A stretch of DNA of 64,000 bases from JAEUIX01 sp964611125 (lineage in GTDB: Bacteria; Planctomycetota; Phycisphaerae; Phycisphaerales; UBA1924): NCBI GenBank assembly GCA_964611125.1, contig CAZSZO010000019.1:11302-75301 (forward strand). The letters run 5' to 3'. Both the position numbers and the translations under genes were made by a program. A model generated the notes under the pieces. The model had not been told where the DNA came from. It made no database searches and worked only from the letters and a program-made list of their open reading frames with translations. Positions within the stretch are counted from its first letter, which is position 1. Every line of letters starts with the position of its first letter. Below, in pieces: positions 9,277 through 16,737 of this stretch.

Positions 9277-9387
9277 GGGCCAGCGTAGCAACCCGCGTAG
9301 CACCCTGTGTAGAAACCCACGTAGCAGGCCACATAGCTGGCCCCGTGGCAGCCCACAGACCAGGCCGCCGCAGCTCTACGCTCCCCC

Positions 9388-10323
9388 ATGTCCCGGCCCC
9401 GGTCCGCGTTTCACCTCCTGCTGGCCATCGCGCTCGCCGCCGCGGGCTGCGACCACGCCCCGCCGGCCGGCCCTCCCTCCACCGCCGCCCCAGCCGGGCC
9501 CCGGATCGTCGCCCTCGCCCCGGGTATCCGCCAGACCCTCGACGACCTTGGCGGAGGCCGCCTCATCGTCGGGAGGCACGCCTACGACGCCTGGGCCGAC
9601 CCCGCCACCCCCGCTTGCGGCGACCAGGCCGGCATCGATTACGAAGCCCTCGTCCGCGTGAACCCCACGCACGTGCTCCTGCAGTGGCGGGGCGACCAGC
9701 GCGGCGCCGCGCCGGGCCGCCTCCTCGACCTCGCCCGCGCCCACCACTGGACAGTCCGCAACTACCCCCTGCTGTCGCTCGAAGAGGTCGTGCAGGCCGC
9801 CGAGGACATGGAGCGCCTGCTGCCCGCCGACCAGCCCCAATCAGCATCGCCCCACCCGCCCTCCGCCGCGGCCCGCTTGCGCCAGGCCCTGGCCCGCCGT
9901 CCGGGCGTGCGGCCAGACGCCATCGGCCCGGTGCTGCTGCTCTACGGCGTCAGCCCCCCCACGGCCCTCGGCCCCGGCTCGTACCACCACCAGATGCTCC
10001 AGGCCCTGGGGGCCCGGCCGGCGCTCAGCACCGGTCAGCCGTACATGGTGCTCGATGTCGAAGACGTGCTCCGCCTGGCCCCGGGTGCGATCGTGCTCGT
10101 GCAGCCGCGCTGGGGGGCCGATGAGCCCTCCACTGCCCTGGCAGGCGCGCAGCCCCTGGCCCGCCTCGGCCGCCTCGCCACGCTGCCCATTCCGGCGGTG
10201 GAGCTCGGGCGGGTGGCCCTGATCGACGACCCCAAGGCCCTGCTGCCCGGGACCAACCTGGCCGATGTCGCCGACGATCTCGCGGCCATCCTCGAGGCGT
10301 GGTCGACCCCCGCCGCCCGGTAG
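9388..10323 (+). CDS. Periplasmic helical-backbone metal receptor lipoprotein (BtuF/FecB-like)
   Basis: A 311-residue cluster III solute-binding protein. The N-terminus MSRPRSAFHLLLAIALAAAGC carries a lipobox ending AAAGC, so it is predicted to be a lipoprotein. Following blocks fit the two-lobe fold joined by one helix: IVALAPGIRQTLDDLGGGRLIVG, the loop VNPTHVLLQWRGDQ and, in lobe two, LLLYGVSPPTALGPGSYHHQML. Such proteins bind cobalamin, heme, siderophores or bare metals for ABC import, but no permease or ATPase gene adjoins it, so the partner must lie elsewhere. It is followed 28 bases later by another small lipoprotein gene, probably co-transcribed. Confidence 0.8.
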   Translation: MSRPRSAFHLLLAIALAAAGCDHAPPAGPPSTAAPAGPRIVALAPGIRQTLDDLGGGRLIVGRHAYDAWADPATPACGDQAGIDYEALVRVNPTHVLLQWRGDQRGAAPGRLLDLARAHHWTVRNYPLLSLEEVVQAAEDMERLLPADQPQSASPHPPSAAARLRQALARRPGVRPDAIGPVLLLYGVSPPTALGPGSYHHQMLQALGARPALSTGQPYMVLDVEDVLRLAPGAIVLVQPRWGADEPSTALAGAQPLARLGRLATLPIPAVELGRVALIDDPKALLPGTNLADVADDLAAILEAWSTPAAR

Positions 10324-10351
10324 AATGCCCCACCCCCACGGAGCTCACCCC

Positions 10352-10702
10352 ATGGTCGCCCTGCGCCGCGCACTTCACCTCGCCCTGGCCGGTTTCGCCC
10401 GTCGCCTCCTGCCCATCGTGGGCGCGCTGGCCATGCTGGTCGCGATCGCAGGGTGCGAATCCAAGATCACCCAGGCCAGCTACGACAAGATCCAGAACGG
10501 CATGTCGCTGAGCGAAGTGAAGAAGATCCTGGGCGGCGACGGCATCGACGAAACCCCCAGCGGCACGAGCATCACCGGCGCCGGCGTCGGCGACAGCAGG
10601 GCCGCGGCCCAGAACGTCTACCGCTGGAAGGACGGCTCGAAGTACATCGTCGTCACCTTCCGCGACGGCAAGGTGACCTCCAAGGTTCAGGAAGGCCTGT
10701 AA
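10352..10702 (+). CDS. Small lipoprotein with SmpA/OmlA-like (BLIP-like) fold
   Basis: A 116-residue protein with a basic n-region, hydrophobic stretch and lipobox (VAIAGC). The mature part reads ITQASYDKIQNGMSLSEVKKILG, the helix pair typical of SmpA/OmlA and DUF3862-like domains, followed by YRWKDGSKYIVVTFRDGKV strands. Relatives include outer-membrane assembly accessory proteins and small inhibitors; the actual role here is unknown. A GGAG sits about 11 bases upstream of the ATG, which decides this start over an upstream in-frame ATG. Confidence 0.75.
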   Translation: MVALRRALHLALAGFARRLLPIVGALAMLVAIAGCESKITQASYDKIQNGMSLSEVKKILGGDGIDETPSGTSITGAGVGDSRAAAQNVYRWKDGSKYIVVTFRDGKVTSKVQEGL

Positions 10703-10844
10703 CCCCGGCCCGAGCCGCGTACACCGCGTTACAGAATCCGCCGCGCCGCCGAAACTGGTTCTCGCACCAGAATTGAATGTCCCCAGACCCCCCGTCCAGA
10801 CCGCCCGCTCTTGCCAACCTCCCTGACACCCACCCGCGCCACTC

Positions 10845-11819
10845 ATGCCCACCAAGATCCTCGTCGCCGACAAGTTCGAGCAGATCGGCCTCTCCGGTCT
10901 GGCGAACATCCCCTGCACCGTCACCTATCAGCCCGACGCCGGGGCCGGCGACCTGAAGGCCGCGCTCAGCGAGCACGACCCCGAGGTGCTCGTGGTGCGC
11001 AGCAGCAAGACCACCAAGGCCGCCATCGACGCGGGACCGTCGCTCAAGGCCATCATCCGGGCCGGGGCGGGCTTTGACAACATCGACCTTCCCGCCGCGA
11101 CCGCCCGCGGCGTGAGCGTCTGCAACTGCCCCGGGATGAACGCCGTGGCCGTGGCAGAGCTTGTCTTCGGCTTCCTGCTCGCCCTCGACCGGCGGATCGT
11201 CGAAGGAACGTGCGACCTGCGGGCGGGCAAGTGGGCCAAGAAGGACTACGCCAAGGCCCGCGGCCTGAAGGGCCAGACGCTGGGCATCATCGGCGTCGGC
11301 GGGATCGGTCGCGAGGTGCTCAAGCGGGCCAAGGCCTTCGGCATGCCGTGCATCGCCCACTCGCTCAACATGACCAAGGACCGCGCCGCCGACCTGGGCG
11401 TGGAGCACGGCGGCTCGACCCGGGCCGACCTGCTGGCCATGCTCGCCCGCTGCGACGCCGTGAGCGTCAACGTCGCCGCCAACAAGGAGAGCGAGAAGAT
11501 GGCCGACAGCGCGTTCTTCGGGGCCATGCGCCAGGGCGCGTGCTTCATCAACACCAGCCGCGGCAGCGTGGTTGATGAGCCCGCCCTGATCGACGCGATG
11601 CGGACCAAGGGCATCCGCGTCGGGGCCGATGTCTTCGCCGGCGAGCCCGCCGGCGGCAGCGCCGAGTGGAAGACCCCCCTCGCAGAGCTCCCGGGCTTCG
11701 TCGGCACCCACCACATCGGCGCCAGCACCGACCAGGCTCAGACCGCCGTGGCGGAGGAAGTCGTCCGCATCGTGAAGGTGTGGCGCGAGTCGGGCCGGTT
11801 TGATAACAAGGTGAACTGA
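10845..11819 (+). CDS. D-isomer-specific 2-hydroxyacid dehydrogenase (phosphoglycerate dehydrogenase-like, no ACT domain)
   Basis: Predicted NAD-dependent oxidation of 3-phosphoglycerate or another D-2-hydroxyacid. The 324-residue chain has the catalytic-domain start KILVADKFEQIG, LKAIIRAGAGFDNID, the Rossmann loop LGIIGVGGIGREVL (near 146-159), FINTSRGSVVDEPAL with the conserved Arg, and GTHHIGAST with the catalytic His close to the C-terminus. It lacks the C-terminal serine-sensing ACT domain of long SerA enzymes, so end-product inhibition would not occur that way. The upstream half matches serine-pathway enzymes best, but glyoxylate or hydroxypyruvate reductase activity is possible. Confidence 0.88.
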   Translation: MPTKILVADKFEQIGLSGLANIPCTVTYQPDAGAGDLKAALSEHDPEVLVVRSSKTTKAAIDAGPSLKAIIRAGAGFDNIDLPAATARGVSVCNCPGMNAVAVAELVFGFLLALDRRIVEGTCDLRAGKWAKKDYAKARGLKGQTLGIIGVGGIGREVLKRAKAFGMPCIAHSLNMTKDRAADLGVEHGGSTRADLLAMLARCDAVSVNVAANKESEKMADSAFFGAMRQGACFINTSRGSVVDEPALIDAMRTKGIRVGADVFAGEPAGGSAEWKTPLAELPGFVGTHHIGASTDQAQTAVAEEVVRIVKVWRESGRFDNKVN

Positions 11820-11871
11820 GCGACGCCCCATCCTCCCCCTCGCCGGCGGCCAGCTCGTCGTACCCTCCCCC

Positions 11872-13314
11872 GTGGCCGAACTTCCCCCCACACCCCCCTC
11901 ACTCCAAACACCGCCCGCCCTGCCCGCGCCCCTCCCCGCGCCTCTACCCGCCTGGGGCGATGAGCCCGCCCCGGCCCGGCTCGAGCGCCTCCTCCGCAAG
12001 GCCCGCGAGCTCCCGCGGACCCCCGGCGTCTACCTCATGAAGGACCACAAAGGTGTGGTCATCTACGTCGGCAAGGCCGGCAGCCTCACCTCCCGCGTCT
12101 CGTCCTACTTCGTCCCCTCGGCGGACCTCGGCCACAAAAAGCAGCCCCTGCTCGAGCGCGTCCACAACTTCGACATCATCGAGTGCGAAGGCGAATGGGA
12201 AGCGCTCCTCACCGAAAACCGCCTCATCAAGGACGTCCGCCCCCGCTTCAACGTCCGCCTCACCGACGGCAAGAGCTACCCCTACCTCATCATCACCCAG
12301 CGCGAGGACTTTCCCCGCGTCTTCGTCTCGCGCAACCCCACCGGCGCCGGCGATGACCAGCTCGCGGCGCTCCTCAAAGGCGCCAGGGTCTTCGGCCCCT
12401 TCACCAATGTCGGGGCCCTGCGCGAGGCCGTGCAGCTCCTGCAACGGGCCTTCCGCTTCCGCACCTGCTCGCTCGACATCATCGCCGGAGACCCCAAAAA
12501 CCGCGTCTTCCGCCCGTGCCTGCTCGCCGCCATCGGCCAGTGCACCGCCCCCTGCGCCGACCGCATCGCCCCCGACGCCTACGCCGCCGACATCGACCGC
12601 TTCGTCCGCTTCCTGGGCTCCAAACGCTCCGCCATGCTCCGCGAGATGCGCGACCAGATGGACGCCCTCGCACGCGAACTCAAATTCGAGCAGGCCGCCG
12701 CCGTCCGCGACCAGATCCAGGCCATCGAAAAGCTCGACGAGCGCGGCGCCCGCTCCGACGGCTTCCAGCCCGAGACCGAGATCGCCTGGGTCGATCCCGC
12801 CAAAGGCTGCAAGGCCCTCCAGAAGGTCCTCGCTCTCGACGCCCCCGTTAGATGCCTCGAAGCCATCGACATCGCCCACCTCATGGGCGGCGAGACCGTC
12901 GGCAGCAAGGTCTGCTTCGTCGACGGCAAGCCTTTCAAGGAGGAATACCGCCGCTACAAGGTCCGCACCGTCGACAACGACGACTACATGGCCATCCGCG
13001 AGGTCGTCAGCCGCCGCTACCGCGACGCCGGCGCCGGGCAGGAGCTCTTCCCCGATGTCATCCTCATCGACGGCGGCCTGGGCCAGCTGCACGCCGCGCT
13101 CGAAGCCTTCGACCAGCTCAGCGTGAAGCCGCCGATGGTGATCTCGCTTGCCAAGAAGGAGGAGCTCATCTACATCCAGCGCGAGAGCGAGCCCCTCAGG
13201 CTGCCCAAATCCAACGCCGCGCTGCGGATGTGCATGGCCATCCGCGATGAGGCCCACCGCTTCGCCCAGAGCTATCACCACGTGCTGCGGCGCAAGAAAA
13301 TGACGGGCGAGTGA
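11872..13314 (+). CDS. uvrC: UvrABC excinuclease subunit C, lacking the C-terminal HhH domain
   Basis: Makes the dual incisions in nucleotide excision repair together with UvrB. After a Pro-rich N-terminal extension (about 30 residues), the GIY-YIG nuclease is seen at PRTPGVYLMKDHKGVVIYVGKAG (near 48-70). The UVR motif that binds UvrB is LKFEQAAAVRDQIQAIEKL (about 270-290). The RNase H-like second nuclease starts at LEAIDIAHLMGG and has PDVILIDGGLGQ and RDEAHRFAQSYHH with the conserved Asp and His. The product ends at RRKKMTGE, 480 residues, about 130 shorter than typical UvrC; the tandem helix-hairpin-helix is missing. GTG start; no clear ribosome-binding site. Confidence 0.9.
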   Translation: MAELPPTPPSLQTPPALPAPLPAPLPAWGDEPAPARLERLLRKARELPRTPGVYLMKDHKGVVIYVGKAGSLTSRVSSYFVPSADLGHKKQPLLERVHNFDIIECEGEWEALLTENRLIKDVRPRFNVRLTDGKSYPYLIITQREDFPRVFVSRNPTGAGDDQLAALLKGARVFGPFTNVGALREAVQLLQRAFRFRTCSLDIIAGDPKNRVFRPCLLAAIGQCTAPCADRIAPDAYAADIDRFVRFLGSKRSAMLREMRDQMDALARELKFEQAAAVRDQIQAIEKLDERGARSDGFQPETEIAWVDPAKGCKALQKVLALDAPVRCLEAIDIAHLMGGETVGSKVCFVDGKPFKEEYRRYKVRTVDNDDYMAIREVVSRRYRDAGAGQELFPDVILIDGGLGQLHAALEAFDQLSVKPPMVISLAKKEELIYIQRESEPLRLPKSNAALRMCMAIRDEAHRFAQSYHHVLRRKKMTGE

Positions 13315-13345
13315 GCGGCCCCCCACCCTCCCGACTTCCCGCCCC

Positions 13346-14563
13346 CTACTTGCGCTCAGGCAGGGTGAACCGCATCACCGCCGTCGAGTGCATCGGCGGG
13401 TACCGCAGCATCAGGCGGAACACGCGGAACTCGCGCTGCGCCCAGCCCAGCCGCTCGAAGGTGTACGCCATCAGCCGCTCATAATTGCCCATCACCGTCG
13501 AGTGGATCAGCGGCGGCACGCCCGGCAGCATCTCCGCCCGCTCCCCCACAGGAATGCGATAGGGCTGCACCCGCGGCTCGGTCCCGTGAAGCTGCCCGAA
13601 CAGAAACGACTCGGGGTGCCCCCACACATCCAGCGAGCGGTGCAGGCAGATATCCAGCTGGAGCATCTCCGCCGGCATCGAGATCTGGGCCGAGAAGTCC
13701 GCCGTCAGCTCATCCCCCGAGCGGTGGATCGGTCCCACCGCCCGCAGCACCGTGCCGATGAAGCAGGTGATCGAGCCCGTGTTGCCGATCGCCGTCTCCT
13801 CCAGCTCGAAGAAGAACGACTTGCCCTCCGGCACCCGCCGCAGCCCCAGCGGCATCGGCGTGCAGAACTCGCTCATCAGCTTCGGCCCCTCGGCGCCCGC
13901 GAACGCCGGGTCGATCGCCTCCTCCACCATCGGGCGAAGCTCGCCATCGGACGTATACAGCCGCGGCCGAAAGAGCGGCCAGCACACATTCGGCCGCAAC
14001 CGCCGGAAGTCGATGATCCCCCCCACCTGGGCCGCATCGATCAGGTCGGGGTTGGACTTGGCGGGCATCATGATCAGCGTGCTCATGCGGGCCTTGGCCT
14101 GCACGCCCCACACGCCGCTGTTCCCGCGATACGCCAGCTTCCGGCTCTGCTCCAGCCGCTCCGCCGAGCCCGCGCCCCCCATGTTGTCCAGAATCAGGTC
14201 GAGCGTCGCCCGGTCGCCGGTGTGGATCTCCACCAGCCGGTCCAGTTCGCGCTGCGCCACCCGCACCCGCTCGGCCGATTCCTCGCCGGCCCCAGCCTGA
14301 CGGGCCGCCTTCACCAGGATCTCCAGCCCCTCATCACCCGGCAAATGCTGCAGCGCCTCGAACAGGTCCCGCCCGCACACCACCTTCGAGATCTTCCACG
14401 TCAGGTTGCGGCTCACCTTCAGCCTGCGGGCCATCTCCTGCGGCTCGGTCGGGTCCAGCCCGCTCGCCGCCAGCAACTCGCCCAGCGTCCGGCGAACCTC
14501 CTGGAAGGCCGTGGTCAGGTGCTCTTCAAACGCTGGCACAGGCTGTGATTGGAACGCGGTCAT
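13346..14563 (-). CDS. Unknown protein with N-terminal HTH-like segment
   Basis: A 405-residue soluble protein of no family I recognise. The first 80 residues are helical and include EMARRLKVSRNLTWKISKVV, which reads as a helix-turn-helix, so a regulatory or nucleoid role is possible. The rest is mixed alpha/beta with few repeats, including STLIMMPAKSNPDLIDAAQVGG and FFFELEETAIGNTG; no catalytic motif stands out. It is transcribed divergently from the exported-protein gene at 14791 and convergently with uvrC. Codon use looks like the neighbours, so it is a real chromosomal gene rather than a recent arrival. Confidence 0.7.
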   Translation of the reverse strand: MTAFQSQPVPAFEEHLTTAFQEVRRTLGELLAASGLDPTEPQEMARRLKVSRNLTWKISKVVCGRDLFEALQHLPGDEGLEILVKAARQAGAGEESAERVRVAQRELDRLVEIHTGDRATLDLILDNMGGAGSAERLEQSRKLAYRGNSGVWGVQAKARMSTLIMMPAKSNPDLIDAAQVGGIIDFRRLRPNVCWPLFRPRLYTSDGELRPMVEEAIDPAFAGAEGPKLMSEFCTPMPLGLRRVPEGKSFFFELEETAIGNTGSITCFIGTVLRAVGPIHRSGDELTADFSAQISMPAEMLQLDICLHRSLDVWGHPESFLFGQLHGTEPRVQPYRIPVGERAEMLPGVPPLIHSTVMGNYERLMAYTFERLGWAQREFRVFRLMLRYPPMHSTAVMRFTLPERK

Positions 14564-14668
14564 GAATATCCATCGGTCATGGCGTCATGCGAACAAAACA
14601 CGATAAACACGACTCCCTCAAGCCCAACTAGACTACCCGACCTTCGGCCAGCTCGCAAATGCCTTGAG

Positions 14669-14714
14669 GAATGTTTGCGAAAACAGTTGCATGAATCCGG
14701 ACCTCGTGTATCTT
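14669..14714 (+). promoter_or_regulatory. Sigma-70-type promoter with conserved upstream box, for the gene at 14791
   Basis: TTGCAT and TATCTT are 16 bases apart, preceded by the A-rich box GAATGTTTGCGAAAACAG. The same box, with two base changes, and the same spacing occur in front of the exported-protein gene at 16738. The conserved spacing from box to -10 argues for a real promoter and perhaps a shared activator or UP element. Confidence 0.65.
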
Positions 14715-14790
14715 CTCCACGAAGCCGCTGGATCCTGATCCGTCTGTTTCGGCCAGCGGCCACATCTTGCCTTCAGAGGAGAGAGCGCAC

Positions 14791-16488
14791 ATGAACCGCA
14801 CATCGATGGTCGTGTTCCTTGCCGCCGGCGCCGCGTTGGCGATCACCAGCACCGCGAACGCCAACGTCTTCGGCCTCAGCTCGGTCATCGCCGCCCGCGG
14901 CAACCAGATCCCCGACCAGCCGGTCGGCGTGCTCTACGGCAACTTCAACAGCCCTTCTATTGCCGCTGACGGCCGCGTCACCTTCGGCGGCTCGGGCATC
15001 CTCGGCCTCGCTTCCGCTTCCAACGACCGCGCCGTCTTCAGCGGGTTCTCCGCCGCGACCGTCGGCACCGTCGCCCAGTCCGGCACGCAGGCCCCGGGCG
15101 GCCCCGCCGGCGCCCTCATGCAGTCGGGCACCGGCGCCTCCTTCGCCTTGAACACCAGCTCCTCGCGCACCAACGCCGCCGGCTCGATCATGTACGTCAG
15201 CGCCTTCAGCGGCGGCGGCGTCACCGCCAACGTCAATGACTCGGCCGTCTTCGTCGGCTCCGCCGGCGGCAGCTTCGCCCCCATCGCCCGCCGCGGGATC
15301 TCCACTGTCGCCGGAACCGGCGGCGCGGTGCTCTCGGCCGCCTTCGACACCAGCACCCAGAGCCTCACTCAGAGCGCCGACGGCACGGTCTACTTCAAGC
15401 AGACCATGACCGGCGGCGACGTCTCGGGCACGACCAACAACACCGGCGTCTTCGCCGCCACGCCCGCAGGCGTCTCGATCGTCGCCCGCAAGGGCACGCA
15501 GGCCCCCGGGGCCGCCGCGGGCGTCAACTACAACAACATCGGCTTCATCACCCAGCCCAACGCCTCGGCCCTGTTCATGTACGACAGCACCCTCGCCGGC
15601 GCCGGCGTCACCACCGCCAACGACTCGGCCCTCTTCGTCCACACCCCCGGCGCCGGCTCCACCCTCATCGCCCGTGAGGGCCAGGTCGCCCCCGGCTCCG
15701 CAGGCGCCACCTTCTCCGGCGCCTACACCGCCCCCGGCGTCACCTTCAACAACTCCGGCACGGTCCTCTTTCAGACCAACCTCGCCGGCGGCGATGTCGT
15801 CGGCACGACCAACGATTCGGCCATCTTCATGCGCCGCTCGGGCGCCCTCAACATGATCGTCCGCAAGGGCCAGGCCGCTCCGGGCACGGATGGCGCCTTC
15901 GCCACCCTCAGCGGCCAGTCCACGCTCTACCTCAACAACAGTGGTTCCTTCGTCTTCCAGGGTCTCATCACCGGCGGCTCGGTCACCGCCGCCAACGATT
16001 CCGGCATCTGGGTCAGCGACGCCGCCAACCCCTCCTCACTCTCGCTGCTCCTCCGCGAGGGCGATGTGGCCCCCGGCACGCAGACGCAGACGCTCGCCTT
16101 CGGCTCCAATTCTCTGGTCCGCAACGCCCTGGGCCAGATGCTCGTCTCCATGCCCCTGAGCAACGCCGACGGAACCGCCGCCGGCAACGCCCTCTACGCC
16201 TACGACCCCGCCGCGGCCGTCCCCTTCGCCATCCTCTGCCGCTCCGGTGAGCAGATCGAGATCGCCCCGGGCGTCTTCAAGACCATCGCCAACTTCGGCA
16301 GCCTCCAGTTCACCAACGGCGCCGGCGGCCCGCTGTCGCTCAACGATTCCGGCGGTTTCGTGATCTCCGTCAACACCGCCGAGGGCTTCTCCGCCGTCGT
16401 CACCGGCCAAATCCCCGCCCCCGGCGCCGGCGCCCTCGCCCTCCTCGGCGCGGCGTCCCTCGCAGCCCGCCGCCGCCGCCTCGCCTGA
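14791..16488 (+). CDS. Exported repeat protein with PEP-CTERM-like C-terminus
   Basis: A 565-residue secreted protein of unknown function. MNRTSMVVFLAAGAALA...ANAN is a signal peptide. The body holds about six degenerate repeats of 70-80 residues, each with a variant of IVARKGTQAPGAAAG (also LIAREGQVAPGSAG, IVRKGQAAPGTDG) and a following NDSA[VI]F segment, which suggests a propeller or stacked beta architecture. The last 25 residues are a Pro-Ala-Pro motif, a hydrophobic helix (GALALLGAASLA) and an Arg cluster, the layout of PEP-CTERM sorting signals. An AGAGGAGAG ribosome-binding site precedes the ATG. A perfect palindromic terminator follows. Likely displayed at the cell surface. Confidence 0.8.
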   Translation: MNRTSMVVFLAAGAALAITSTANANVFGLSSVIAARGNQIPDQPVGVLYGNFNSPSIAADGRVTFGGSGILGLASASNDRAVFSGFSAATVGTVAQSGTQAPGGPAGALMQSGTGASFALNTSSSRTNAAGSIMYVSAFSGGGVTANVNDSAVFVGSAGGSFAPIARRGISTVAGTGGAVLSAAFDTSTQSLTQSADGTVYFKQTMTGGDVSGTTNNTGVFAATPAGVSIVARKGTQAPGAAAGVNYNNIGFITQPNASALFMYDSTLAGAGVTTANDSALFVHTPGAGSTLIAREGQVAPGSAGATFSGAYTAPGVTFNNSGTVLFQTNLAGGDVVGTTNDSAIFMRRSGALNMIVRKGQAAPGTDGAFATLSGQSTLYLNNSGSFVFQGLITGGSVTAANDSGIWVSDAANPSSLSLLLREGDVAPGTQTQTLAFGSNSLVRNALGQMLVSMPLSNADGTAAGNALYAYDPAAAVPFAILCRSGEQIEIAPGVFKTIANFGSLQFTNGAGGPLSLNDSGGFVISVNTAEGFSAVVTGQIPAPGAGALALLGAASLAARRRRLA

Positions 16489-16508
16489 TTCCCCCCGACA
16501 CCACCCAC

Positions 16509-16545
16509 AAAGACCCCTCCGGAACGTTCCGGAGGGGTCTTTTCA
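16509..16545 (+). terminator. Rho-independent terminator after the PEP-CTERM-like gene
   Basis: Two 15-base arms (AGACCCCTCCGGAAC and its exact complement) form an uninterrupted palindrome followed by TTTT. It lies 20 bases past the stop codon. Confidence 0.9.
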
Positions 16546-16643
16546 TTTGATCGCGACGCGCCTGGCGTTCTCGTTCCACGACCTGAAAGGCCTCCAAGGC
16601 CGGTTCTGATCAGGTCCTTCCCGCCACCCGCAAACTGTCACCA

Positions 16644-16689
16644 GAATGTTTGTAAAAACAGTTGCACCAACTGTGCCCGCAGGTATTCT
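16644..16689 (+). promoter_or_regulatory. Sigma-70-type promoter with conserved upstream box, for the gene at 16738
   Basis: TTGCAC and TATTCT are 16 bases apart, preceded by GAATGTTTGTAAAAACAG, nearly identical to the box in front of the gene at 14791 and in the same register to the -10 element. Downstream sequence diverges, so similarity is confined to the promoter. Confidence 0.65.
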
Positions 16690-16737
16690 TGAGGTTCCCA
16701 GCGTGCGTGTGATCCCTTTCTGCCGAGGAGCTCCTCA

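Noticed and set aside
9285..9350. Degenerate CGTAGCA-type repeats upstream of the metal-receptor lipoprotein gene
   Set aside because: Units vary in length and sequence, so neither a CRISPR-like array nor a clean tandem repeat is supported.
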